Assembly: GCA_964352475.1 (NCBI GenBank)
Contig: CAYGSL010000021.1
Location: forward strand, 1-64,000
Reading direction: 5' to 3'
DNA from: JAUIET01 sp964352475
GTDB taxonomy: Bacteria > Pseudomonadota > Gammaproteobacteria > Pseudomonadales > JAUIET01
DNA length: 64,000 nt
Shown here: in pieces, positions 44,614 through 53,170 of the stretch
How positions within the stretch are numbered: position 1 is the stretch's first letter
Layout: every line of letters starts with the position of its first letter
Notes under the pieces: generated by a model
Told to the model about the DNA's origin: nothing
The model's input: only the letters and a program-made list of their open reading frames with translations
The model's database searches: none
Made by a program: the position numbers and the translations under genes

Positions 44614-47309
44614 CTGAACCCGATCCCACGCCAGATCCTGATCCTCAGGACCCACCGTTGGAAGTGGAAGATTTTGATTTTCCTGTATTTGAGTCTGGCC
44701 AGGTGCGGCCGTTGGCGCTGTCTGCTGATGGCACTCAGTTATACGCTGTTAACACGCCAGATAACAGCCTGGAAATTTTCACGGTCGATAACGACGGCTT
44801 GTCGCTTGCGCAGTCAGTGCCTGTGGGTATGGAGCCAGTCGCAGTGGCAGTGCACAACAGCGGTGAGGTCTGGGTAGTTAATCACTTGTCGGATAGCATC
44901 AGTATCGTTGACGTTAGCGCTACCCTGCCAACAGTGCGCAGAACTCTCTTGGTAGGCGATGAACCCAGAGACATAGTTTTTGCGGGTGACGGTTTTAATC
45001 GGGCATTTATAAGCGCTGCACACCGTGGGCAAAACGCTCCATTCGATCCAGAACTTAAAACGCCTGGCACCGGTAGAGCCGATGTCTGGGTGTTCGATGT
45101 AAACAATCTTGGCGACCAGCTCGGTGGCACGCCACTGACCATTGTTAACTTGTTCGGCGACACAACCCGTGCTCTGGCGGCGACGCCGGATGGCAGCCGA
45201 GTATTTGCTGCTGTGCTGAATTCAGGTAATCGCACCACTACTGTGTTTGCGGCGGTTCGAAATGGAGGGCTTAACAAGCCGCCACCATTTGCCAATGATG
45301 CTGGTGAAACCGCACCGGCTACCGGTTTGATTGTGCAGTTTGATGGTGAAGAGTGGCGCGACAGTGGCGATGAGATCAGCAACACCGCACCTTCGGTCTG
45401 GAGCGATAGTATACGGTTCAGCCTGCCCGATAACGATGTGTTCGAGATCGATGCGCTCGCGGCTATACCCGCTGAGTCACGCTCGTGGAGCGGCGTCGGC
45501 ACCACCCTGTTCAATCTTGCAGTGCACCCGACCAGTAATACACTGTACGTAAGTAATACTGAAGCAAGAAACAACGTTCGGTTTGAAGGCGAAGGCAGTC
45601 GCGCCAGTACCGTGCGAGGAAACTTCGCGCAGACCAGAATAACGTTGTTAGATGCGGACACTGTTAACCCGCGGCATTTAAATAAGCACATCACCAGTTA
45701 TGACCAGGATTTGGGCAGCGCCGCTGAAAACCAGCTAAGTGTCGCCCAGGTGTTGCAGATGCAACCGAGTGCGAATGGCGAGCAGCTGTTTGCGGTGGCG
45801 TTTGGCTCGGCAAAACTCATTCGATTAAATAGTGCAGAATTGGCCGACGACAGCTTCGCTCCCGACGCGGCTGCCCAGGTCAGTCTGACCGGCGGTGGCC
45901 CAACCGGGGTTGTTTTGGACGAGGCACGAAACAGAGCGTACGTGCTCACGCGATTTGATAATGGTGTATCGGTGGTGGATACACAGAACATGACTGAATT
46001 GAGTCATGAGTTGATGCACAATCCTGAGCCCGAGCTGGTGGTTCGCGGTAGGCCATTTCTTTATGACGCATCGCTCAGTTCCAGCCGTGGCGATTCTTCT
46101 TGCGCGGGCTGTCATATCTTTGCAGACATGGATCATCTTGCCTGGGATCTTGGTGAGCCGGAGGGCGAGGTGGCCGATAACCCCAGAGAGTATGAAATTG
46201 ATAACGGTAATTCGATTCGTTCTTTCCATCCAATGAAAGGGCCGATGACCACCCAGTCCTTGCGTGGCATGCGTGGCAATGGACCTATGCATTGGCGGGG
46301 TGACAGAACAGGTGTGAGCAGATTGGCTGGGGAGACACTGGAAGAGCAGGCGTTTGAAGACTTTAATTCGGCATTTGTTGGATTGCTTGGCCGTGAAACT
46401 CCATTAAGCGATGAGCAAATGGATTTATTCGCGCGGTTTGCGCTGAAAATTATTTACCCACCTAATCCAATTCGCAACCTGGACAATTCCTTAAACCCCA
46501 ACCAGGCGGATGGCGAAAATACCTTCTTTAATGTTGGAAGTACCGGTGGTGGCGTTCTGCGCTGCAATCGTTGCCATGAGCTGGACGTGACCGAAAACCG
46601 TTTTGGCACAAATGGCTTGATGAGCGTTGAAGGCAGTAACGTATCAGAAGATTTTAAAATTCCACATCTACGCAACGCCTACCAGAAAGTGGGTATGTTT
46701 GGCAGTACCAATGATCCTTCGGTTGACGCACCATTTACCGGTCCGCAAATTCGTGGTTTCGGATTTTTACACGATGGTTCGATAGACACCTTGACCACTT
46801 TTTTTGCGGGTGGTGGCGAAGACGTCGGTATTAATGGTGCCGGGTTTGTTTTTGACTCCGACCTGGCACGAGAAAACGTGATTGATTTCGTTTTCGCGAT
46901 GGATTCGGAGCTGGCGCCAGTGGTTGGGCAGCAGGTGACGGTATCGGCTGCAAACGCCGGGTCTGCAACAGTGACTGCTCGCCTTGATCTATTGGTAGAG
47001 CGAGCTCAGGTAACCGCCCCGCGCGCCGAGTGTGAGCTGATTGCCAAAGGTATTATCGGCGGTGAACAGCGTGGCGCATTGCTGGATGCAAGCGGCCAAT
47101 TCAGGACTGATCGCGCAGCAGAGCCATTACGGTCTGTTGAGCAGTTGGTCTCGGCGGCCAGACAAGCCGGTAATGGCCTGACTTTCACCTGTGCACCACC
47201 TGGGCAGGGTGAGCGCATGGCATTGGACCGTGATAGTGATGGCGTGTTTGACAGCGATGAACTTGATGCCGGGTCCAACCCCGGCAACCCGGATAGCACG
47301 CCCGGATAA
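44614..47309 (+). CDS. Beta-propeller (YVTN-like) / di-haem cytochrome c peroxidase-like protein, 5' truncated by gap
   Basis: The remaining ~898 residues start in an Asp-Pro linker, so the signal peptide and true start are lost. Residues to about nucleotide 46000 form repeated YVTN/NHL-like blades (SADGTQLYAVNTPDNSLEIF, NSGEVWVVNHLSDSISIVDV, HPTSNTLYVSNTEARNN). A MauG/CcpA-like part follows with two haem sites, CAGCH (~46100) and CNRCH (~46561). The C-terminus has a thrombospondin-3-like calcium motif (DRDSDGVFDSDELDAGSNP). An extracytoplasmic redox role is likely; the reaction is unknown. Confidence 0.8.
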
Positions 47310-47403
47310 GTAGCTGCGCGTCAGTCATTGTGCCATATTGAGCGATTGCCAATCGGTGTGCAGCCGCTATTATTAGCGCAACTTTCCTGGACGACTAACC
47401 GCA

Positions 47404-48366
47404 TTGAAAGCGTATTTTTGCTTGCTTTGGATTACTGCAGCGCTGCTAGCGGGCCAGCATTCCGCCGCCTTAACCTTTGATTTGCCACCCGAAGGGGAGC
47501 ATATTATTGGGGAGATGCTGCAGGTCGTTGCAAGCCACGAAGATACTTTGCCGGCCATCGCGATGGCGCACGGCATTGGCTACCGTGAGATTGTTGCGGC
47601 GAATCCTGATTTGAATCCATGGTTGCCTGGCGAGGGCACCGTGGTGCACGTTCCAGCGCGATTCATTTTGCCGCCGGGTGAGCGCAAAGGCATGATCCTG
47701 AACTTGCCGGAGCTTCGCTTGTATTATTACCCACCGGGTGGTGAGAAAGTCATTACCTACGCCATCGGGATAGGCCGCGAAGGCTGGAACACGCCTGAAG
47801 GAGGCATGAAAATAGTGGCCGCCATCAAAGATCCGAAGTGGTTTCCGCCACAGTCGATTATTGATGAATACGCGGAAGAAGGCATCAAGCTGGAGCGCGT
47901 GGTTCCGCCCGGCCCGGATAACCCTCTGGGTAATTACAAACTGCCGCTGTCGCTTCCGGGCTATCTGTTACATGGCACCAACAAGCCGCTTGGCGTCGGC
48001 ATGAGGGTCAGTCATGGCTGTATTCGCCTGTACCCTGAAGACATAAAAGAGCTTTACGAAATGGGCCCAGTGGGTATTAAGGTGAAGATCATCAAACTGC
48101 CGTATAAAGCAGGCTGGTCTGGTGGCCGCTTGTTTCTGGAAGCGCACAAGCCCCTGAGCGAGGAGTTTAACAAGACGGGACTGGATCTTACTGCAATGGT
48201 CGCGACTATCATTCGCGCACACGAAGGATTTGATGCAGCTATAAATTGGGATTTGGCCGAAACCAGTGCCCGACGGCATCATGGATTGCCGGTGGCGATC
48301 ACAGCCCCGGTTGAATTGACCAATCCTCCTTCACCACCTGCTTCTGAGACGGCTGAAGCGAACTAG
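47404..48366 (+). CDS. L,D-transpeptidase (ErfK/YbiS type), probable lipoprotein-peptidoglycan linker
   Basis: A 320-residue exported enzyme. It starts at TTG 47404, since no ATG precedes the signal peptide (YFCLLWITAALLAGQHSAA). A LysM-like segment (EDTLPAIAMAHGIGYREIVAANPDLNPWLPGEGTVVHVP) precedes the YkuD domain, whose catalytic motif HGTN...SHGCIRL has Cys206. The C-terminal ~80 residues are a helical extension. It is convergent with the Lpp/OprI-like gene, the same pairing seen in Pseudomonas (oprI beside an ErfK gene). It therefore probably attaches that lipoprotein to the wall. Confidence 0.92.
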   Translation: MKAYFCLLWITAALLAGQHSAALTFDLPPEGEHIIGEMLQVVASHEDTLPAIAMAHGIGYREIVAANPDLNPWLPGEGTVVHVPARFILPPGERKGMILNLPELRLYYYPPGGEKVITYAIGIGREGWNTPEGGMKIVAAIKDPKWFPPQSIIDEYAEEGIKLERVVPPGPDNPLGNYKLPLSLPGYLLHGTNKPLGVGMRVSHGCIRLYPEDIKELYEMGPVGIKVKIIKLPYKAGWSGGRLFLEAHKPLSEEFNKTGLDLTAMVATIIRAHEGFDAAINWDLAETSARRHHGLPVAITAPVELTNPPSPPASETAEAN

Positions 48367-48406
48367 CCCTCTCTCCCTCAATTGACATCCAGGATTGACC
48401 TCCAGG
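48352..48406 (+). repeat. 55-bp direct repeat, copy 1 (contig-end overlap)
   Basis: The 55 bp up to the gap edge, beginning GCTGAAGCGAACTAG, are identical to 48507-48561 on the other side. They include the last codons and stop of the L,D-transpeptidase gene. This is best read as an unmerged assembly overlap. Confidence 0.9.
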
Positions 48407-48506
48407 NNNNNNNNNNNNNNNNNNNNNNNNNNNNNNNNNNNNNNNNNNNNNNNNNNNNNNNNNNNNNNNNNNNNNNNNNNNNNNNNNNNNNNNNNNNNNN
48501 NNNNNN
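48407..48506. other. Assembly gap (100 N), probably spurious
   Basis: Exactly 100 N flanked on both sides by the same 55 bp. The two contigs very likely overlap by 55 bp and no sequence is missing. Confidence 0.95.
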
Positions 48507-48561
48507 GCTGAAGCGAACTAGCCCTCTCTCCCTCAATTGACATCCAGGATTGACCTCCAGG
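48507..48561 (+). repeat. 55-bp direct repeat, copy 2 (contig-end overlap)
   Basis: Identical to 48352-48406. It continues directly into the intergenic terminator of the lipoprotein gene. If the gap is collapsed, the L,D-transpeptidase stop lies ~120 bp from the lipoprotein stop. Confidence 0.9.
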
Positions 48562-48576
48562 GCAAAAATTGCAGGC

Positions 48577-48606
48577 AAAAAAAACCCGCCAACAATCTGC
48601 GACGGG
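48577..48606 (-). terminator. Rho-independent terminator of the Lpp-like gene
   Basis: Read on the minus strand: CCCGTCG, a short loop, TGGCGGG, then eight T. The stem is about 7 bp with two G-U pairs. It lies 36 bp beyond the lipoprotein stop, as expected for a short, highly expressed monocistronic gene. Confidence 0.8.
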
Positions 48607-48641
48607 CCTTCTCTTTGACAGGAGCCTAAACTCCTAGCCAA

Positions 48642-48917
48642 TCACTTGCGGCAGCAGCTTTCAGTCAAGCGCTGTGCAGTTGTTACTGCATTGTTTGCAG
48701 CATCTTGCGCAGCATTTGCAGCACTTTGTGCAGCAGATGCATCTGATTGCGCAGAACGCGCAGCAGACATTGCGGAATCAGCGGCAGACTGTGCACGGCT
48801 AACAGACGCTTCGATGGCATCGAGCCGTTCAGTGTCTTGAGTCGCGCAGCCACCAAGTATCATCAGGCTAAGGCCAGCAGCAGCTAACCCCAGTTTTGAA
48901 GAACCAATTTTAATCAT
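48642..48917 (-). CDS. Lpp/OprI-like alanine-zipper outer membrane lipoprotein
   Basis: A 91-residue precursor with lipobox LGGC (Cys24). The mature ~68 residues form one long helix of Ala/Ser heptads (RAQSAADSAMSAARSAQSDAS and onward). It ends in SCCRK, where the final Lys would be joined to peptidoglycan as in Lpp and OprI. Two adjacent cysteines just before the end are unusual. GGGAG precedes the ATG by about 8 bp; it has its own promoter and terminator. The convergent L,D-transpeptidase is the likely attaching enzyme. Confidence 0.88.
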   Translation of the reverse strand: MIKIGSSKLGLAAAGLSLMILGGCATQDTERLDAIEASVSRAQSAADSAMSAARSAQSDASAAQSAANAAQDAANNAVTTAQRLTESCCRK

Positions 48918-48937
48918 CAGGAAACTCCCAGGTCTTT

Positions 48938-48967
48938 ATATTAAGCTTGGCCCAGCGACCATGTCAT
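48938..48967 (-). promoter_or_regulatory. Candidate sigma-70 promoter of the Lpp-like gene
   Basis: On the minus strand: ATGACA (5 of 6 to the -35 consensus), an 18-bp spacer, then TAATAT as -10. The predicted start of transcription gives a short leader of about 15 bp containing GGGAG. Confidence 0.5.
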
Positions 48968-49128
48968 TGAGCTGGCGGTATTATGCATTGATGGCATGTG
49001 CTTTTAAATACTTAGCGATGTGTAATTATTGGATAAATTGAGCAGTCACTATACTGCAGCCGTACTTTTTACATATAAATGGTTGGTTTTCATCACTAGC
49101 CGTATTTTTATCGCAATAGGAACTCTGT

Positions 49129-50313
49129 GTGCAAATAGAATTCTCGGCAGAGCAAAAAGCCCTGCAACAGGAAATAAAGCGCTACCTCGAGCAGCTTTTC
49201 ACCCCGGAATTGACCGCCGAACTGGCAGCGGCCGGCGCCGAGGAGGGCGGTGGCCCAGAGTTTCGCAAGGCGCTTCGAAAGCTGGGTGAAGACGGCTACA
49301 TATCCATGAGCTGGCCAAAAGAGCTAGGTGGCAATGAAGCCTCCGCTATTGATCAATATATATTCACCGAAGAGATTATCCGCACGGGGTTCCCATATCC
49401 GTTTCTAACCACCGAAGCATGCGGGCCAGTAATGGCACAACACGCCTCTGAGTTGGTCAGGGAAACCGTGGTGAAAGGCATTCTAAGAGGCGAAGTGGTG
49501 GTTGCGATCGGCTACTCAGAACCTGGAGCCGGCACTGATTTAGCGGCTCTGAAGACCAAAGCGGTGCGAGATGGCGACGAGTGGGTAATTAATGGGCAGA
49601 AGATATGGACCAGTCTGGCTGAGTATTCCGACTATATATGGTTGGCTGCCAGAACAGACCCTGATGCGCCCAAGCACAAAGGCATCACCATGTTTGTTGT
49701 GCCAACTGATGCGCCAGGATTCTCCATGTCGCCTATCTGGACTCTTGGCAGCGTGCGCACTAACGCTACTTTCTTCGAGAACATTCGGCTTAAAGATGAA
49801 TGGCGCGTAGGTGAAGTGAATCAGGGGTGGAAGCTTATAACCGGGCAGTTAAACAGAGAACGTTTGTCACTGGTTACTCACGGTCAGGCCGAAGAGCTTT
49901 ATTTGCGGGTAGCCAGGTGGGCGGCCAGTACTCAGGCCGCAAATGGCGACAAGATCATTGATCGCGGTTGGGTGAGAAGCAATCTGGCCAAGGTCCGAGT
50001 TGGTCTTGAAGCCTTGAAACTGGTTTGCTGGAAGCAGGCCTGGGCAATGGACAAGGGTACGCTTCAAATGGCAGATGCTTCGGTTGCCAAAGTCTACGGT
50101 ACCGAGTTCTTCCTGGAAAACTATCGTCTGCTGATGGAAGTCGTTGGTCAGGCGTCAAGCTTGCGTCGTGACGAGCACAGTGAGGCTTTGATGGGCGCAT
50201 TGGAGCATCGTTATCGAACCGGCTCCATTCTTACCTTCGGCGGCGGTACCAATGAGGTTCAACGTGAAATTATTGCCGGTGCAGGTTTGTGGATGCCACG
50301 CGGGCGATTATAG
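49129..50313 (+). CDS. Acyl-CoA dehydrogenase, probable catalytic subunit of a heteromeric enzyme (FadE29/ChsE-like)
   Basis: A 394-residue acyl-CoA dehydrogenase starting at GTG with AGG 8 bp upstream. Flavin and substrate blocks: SMSWPKELGGNEAS, IGYSEPGAGTDLAALKTKA, GQKIWTSLAEYSDYIWLAARTD, TFGGGTNEVQREIIA. The usual YEG catalytic Glu is replaced (FGGGT). A Glu at position 244 in LNRERLSLV sits where isovaleryl-CoA-type enzymes place their base. Steroid alpha2beta2 dehydrogenases show this pattern, with a second, non-catalytic-type subunit encoded next door, as here. Confidence 0.88.
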   Translation: MQIEFSAEQKALQQEIKRYLEQLFTPELTAELAAAGAEEGGGPEFRKALRKLGEDGYISMSWPKELGGNEASAIDQYIFTEEIIRTGFPYPFLTTEACGPVMAQHASELVRETVVKGILRGEVVVAIGYSEPGAGTDLAALKTKAVRDGDEWVINGQKIWTSLAEYSDYIWLAARTDPDAPKHKGITMFVVPTDAPGFSMSPIWTLGSVRTNATFFENIRLKDEWRVGEVNQGWKLITGQLNRERLSLVTHGQAEELYLRVARWAASTQAANGDKIIDRGWVRSNLAKVRVGLEALKLVCWKQAWAMDKGTLQMADASVAKVYGTEFFLENYRLLMEVVGQASSLRRDEHSEALMGALEHRYRTGSILTFGGGTNEVQREIIAGAGLWMPRGRL

Positions 50314-50360
50314 GTCTATAGGTCTTAACCGCTAGATACGAATTCAGACAGAGAGTAACA

Positions 50361-51497
50361 ATGAATTTTGAGTTAACAGATGATCAACGAGACGTGCAGG
50401 CACTGGCTCGCAAAATAATCGAAGACTATTGCTCAAACGAGCAACTGAGAGAGTTTGACCAGGGCGAGCGATTCGATGAGGCACTGTGGCAGGAGCTTGC
50501 GAAAGCAGGTTTGTTAGGGATCGCGATAGAGGAACAATATGGCGGCATGGGCTTTGATTTTGAAACCCTGTGTTTGCTGGTTGAAGAAGTAGGGCGTTGC
50601 GTTGCACCTGTGCCAGTTGTGCCAAGCCTTGTTCTAGCGGCACAGATGGTCCAGCGCTTTGCAGATACTGATCTAAAGAACAGTGTATTGCCTGACATTG
50701 CATCAGGTAAGAGTATGCTGATTGCGGCGTTTGCCGAAGCTGATGATAAGGGAGTGCAGCCTTCCGCAGTGCGGGCAGCAAGAGTCGATGGCGGCTGGAC
50801 ACTGGAGGGCGAGAAGCATTTTGTGCCGTTTGCATCACGTGCGCAGCATTTGTTGTTGAGCGCACAAACCGAAGATGGTGTAGGCGTGTACCTACTGCCC
50901 TCGGATTCGCCAGGTTTAAGTATGCAGCAGCACACAAGTACGGCCGGTGAATACCAATACTCTCTTGTTTTAAAAAATGTCGCGCTAAGCGATGAGCAAT
51001 GCGTGCTGTCAGGTGAGCAGGCGATTACCGCGCTTGCGGAAATAAACAATCTGGGTGTTGCGGCAGTCTGTGCGCAAATGCTTGGTATCTGCGAAGTGAT
51101 GCTGCGAACTACGGCCGCCTATACGTCTGAACGTGAACAATTTGGTGTAAAGGTAGCCACCTTCCAAGCGGTGGGGCAGCGCGCGGCTGACAGCTACATA
51201 GACGTAGAATGTTTGCGCCTGGTCACACAAAAAGCGGTATACGCGGTTGAGCACGAATCGGTGCAAGAGGCGCTGGCCGCCTGCCTGGTTGCCAAAATAT
51301 GGGCGGGCGATGCTGGGCACCGGGTAAGCCATGCTGCGCAGCACCTGCACGGCGGCATGGGGGTCGACAGAGACTACTCCCTGTGGCGATATTGCCTGTG
51401 GGCAAAACAACTGGAATTGACCTTGGGCAATAGTGCGGAATTAACTGAGCAGCTGGGAGAGGAAATTGCGGCGGAATTCAAGGCCACAGCGCTGTAG
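50361..51497 (+). CDS. Acyl-CoA dehydrogenase family protein, probable partner subunit (FadE28-like)
   Basis: A 378-residue protein. The N-terminal helical domain (FELTDDQRDVQALARKIIEDY, GIAIEEQYGGMGFDFETLCLLVEEVGR) is typical. The middle region is poorly conserved at the flavin contacts. The C-terminal part has SEREQFGVKVATFQAVGQRAADSYID and LHGGMGVDRDYSLWRYCLWAKQLE. No YEGT catalytic Glu is present. It is best explained as the second subunit of a heterotetramer with the gene 47 bp upstream. Side-chain dehydrogenation of a bulky CoA ester is inferred from family precedent (FadE28-FadE29, Scd1AB). Confidence 0.85.
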   Translation: MNFELTDDQRDVQALARKIIEDYCSNEQLREFDQGERFDEALWQELAKAGLLGIAIEEQYGGMGFDFETLCLLVEEVGRCVAPVPVVPSLVLAAQMVQRFADTDLKNSVLPDIASGKSMLIAAFAEADDKGVQPSAVRAARVDGGWTLEGEKHFVPFASRAQHLLLSAQTEDGVGVYLLPSDSPGLSMQQHTSTAGEYQYSLVLKNVALSDEQCVLSGEQAITALAEINNLGVAAVCAQMLGICEVMLRTTAAYTSEREQFGVKVATFQAVGQRAADSYIDVECLRLVTQKAVYAVEHESVQEALAACLVAKIWAGDAGHRVSHAAQHLHGGMGVDRDYSLWRYCLWAKQLELTLGNSAELTEQLGEEIAAEFKATAL

Positions 51498-51520
51498 CTC
51501 GCTCTGCCAAAGTGTTGTGT

Positions 51521-52954
51521 TCAGGCGCGTAAGATTTTCATGGAATCTGTTCCACCCAAGTCACCGGTTATGCTGCCTTTGGTGAGAATTACAAAGTCAC
51601 CTTCGCTAATCAGGCCACGATTTTTGAGTTCGCTCATAGCCTCTTCATTGACTTTATCTACCGGAAAATTATGCGCTTCAAATGGTATCGAATAGACCCC
51701 GCGGTAGAGTGATACCCTGCGTCGGGTTGCGGTTTGTCGGCTGAAAGCGTAGATCGGGAGGCCGGTACTTAATCGTGACATCCATAAGGGTGTTGAGCCA
51801 GATTCAGTCAGGCAGATAACAGCTGCCACCCCTTCTAGGTGATTAGCCGCATATATCGTTGACATCGCAATCGCTTCATCAATTCTCTGGAAATTTCGCT
51901 CCAGACGGTAGCTAGAACGTCGGGTTGATGGTTCCTTCTCTGCGCCAATGCATGTTTCACTCATAGCTGTCACGGCTTCAAGCGGGTACTGGCCGGCCGC
52001 TGTCTCGGCGGACAGCATCACAGCGTCAGTGCCGTCTAGCACGGCGTTGGCCACATCAAAGACCTCTGCGCGAGTGGGCATTGGGTTACTGATCATGGTT
52101 TCCATCATTTGCGTGGCCGTTATAACGCATCTGTTCAGTTGCCGCGCGCGCTTGATAAGATACTTCTGCACGCCTATCAGCTGAGGGTCACCTATCTCTA
52201 CGCCGAGATCTCCACGGGCAACCATGACTGCATCAGAAGCCAGAATAATATCGTCCAGCAGTGCTTTGTCACCAACCGCTTCGGCGCGCTCTATTTTGGC
52301 CACGATGCGCGCCTGGCTGTGCTCAGCCATCATCGCATTACGCGCCTGATTGATATCATCAGCAGTAGCGGGAAAAGACACAGCAACATAATCCGCACCC
52401 AGTTTTGCAGCGGTTCGCATGTCTTGATGATCTTTTTCGGTAAGCGCTGGCGCTGATAAACCGCCGCCCAGTTTGTTAATGCCTTTCTTGTTAGACAATG
52501 TGCCGCCAAACACTACCTTGCAGTTAACCCGAGTATTTTCAACGCCAACAACCTGCAGGCGAATTCGCCCATCGTCCAACAACAAGGTATCCCCGGCACT
52601 GCACTGCTCGGTCAGGGCTTTGTAATCAACGCCTACAGATTGCTGATCACCATTCTGCTCAGCCAGTGCGGTATCAAGACTGAACAAGTCATCTTTTTTT
52701 AAATCTATAGAACCACTTTGGAAGCTTTGGATACGAATTTTCGGACCTTGCAAGTCGGCCAATATGGCAACGCTGGTGTCGCTTGCCTCACTGAGTTCAC
52801 GAATTTGACGAGCACGCAGAATATGATCTTCGCTTCGACCATGGGAAAAATTCAGCCGAAAAACGTTTACACCGGCGGCAATCAGCCCCTGCAGCACACC
52901 TGGGCGATCAGTGGACGGTCCCAGTGTGGCAACTATCTTGGTTCTGCGGCTCAA
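51521..52954 (-). CDS. pyk: Pyruvate kinase
   Basis: A 477-residue glycolytic enzyme. The start codon is TTG at 52954, with AGGGAG five bases upstream. Motifs: SRRTKIVATLGPSTDRPGVL, GVNVFRLNFSHG, ILADLQGPKIRI, the catalytic Lys and metal Glu in VAKIERAEAVGDKALLDDIILASDAVMVARGDLGVEIG, and TATQMMETMI. It converts phosphoenolpyruvate and ADP to pyruvate and ATP. The C-terminal allosteric domain is complete. The gene is monocistronic and divergent from an HDOD gene. Confidence 0.97.
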   Translation of the reverse strand: MSRRTKIVATLGPSTDRPGVLQGLIAAGVNVFRLNFSHGRSEDHILRARQIRELSEASDTSVAILADLQGPKIRIQSFQSGSIDLKKDDLFSLDTALAEQNGDQQSVGVDYKALTEQCSAGDTLLLDDGRIRLQVVGVENTRVNCKVVFGGTLSNKKGINKLGGGLSAPALTEKDHQDMRTAAKLGADYVAVSFPATADDINQARNAMMAEHSQARIVAKIERAEAVGDKALLDDIILASDAVMVARGDLGVEIGDPQLIGVQKYLIKRARQLNRCVITATQMMETMISNPMPTRAEVFDVANAVLDGTDAVMLSAETAAGQYPLEAVTAMSETCIGAEKEPSTRRSSYRLERNFQRIDEAIAMSTIYAANHLEGVAAVICLTESGSTPLWMSRLSTGLPIYAFSRQTATRRRVSLYRGVYSIPFEAHNFPVDKVNEEAMSELKNRGLISEGDFVILTKGSITGDLGGTDSMKILRA

Positions 52955-53155
52955 ACGATCTCCCTTGCTGCAAAATTTTGCTTAGCGTGTGGACGTAAAT
53001 AATGAAGTTCGACCTTAAACGATGTGGTCAGTCAGATAAAGCGAATGTCAGCGTGATTTTTGCCCATGAAGTATGCGCAGTAACGTTTTCTTGACACCTA
53101 TTCCAGACTTGCACTTGTACAAAAAGTTGACTTTACTTAGTTCATTCAGGTCAAA

Positions 53156-53170
53156 ATGAGTGCTTACTAA
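53156..53170 (+). other. Four-codon mini-ORF abutting the HDOD start
   Basis: ATG AGT GCT TAC TAA runs directly into the ATG of the HDOD gene, in the same frame. An AGG at 53148-53150 could serve its start, while the HDOD ATG has no ribosome-binding site of its own. It could be a reinitiation leader, or chance. The 216-bp gap to pyk also holds TTGACA at 53091 without a good -10. Confidence 0.3.

Noticed and set aside
44882..45694. 270-residue reverse ORF opposite the propeller region
   Set aside because: Ser/Pro/Arg-rich shadow translation; the forward strand encodes clear blade repeats.
48352..48561. True tandem duplication or attachment-site repeats
   Set aside because: An exact 55-bp match ending at the gap on both sides is better explained by an assembly overlap.
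48331..48641. Reverse-strand ORFs spanning the second N gap
   Set aside because: They exist only because N and the duplicated 55 bp are read as codons; the 3' parts overlap real intergenic sequence and a terminator.
53091..53120. TTGACA as a promoter for the HDOD gene
   Set aside because: A perfect -35 but no acceptable -10 at 16-18 bp (only TTGTAC); left as a note.
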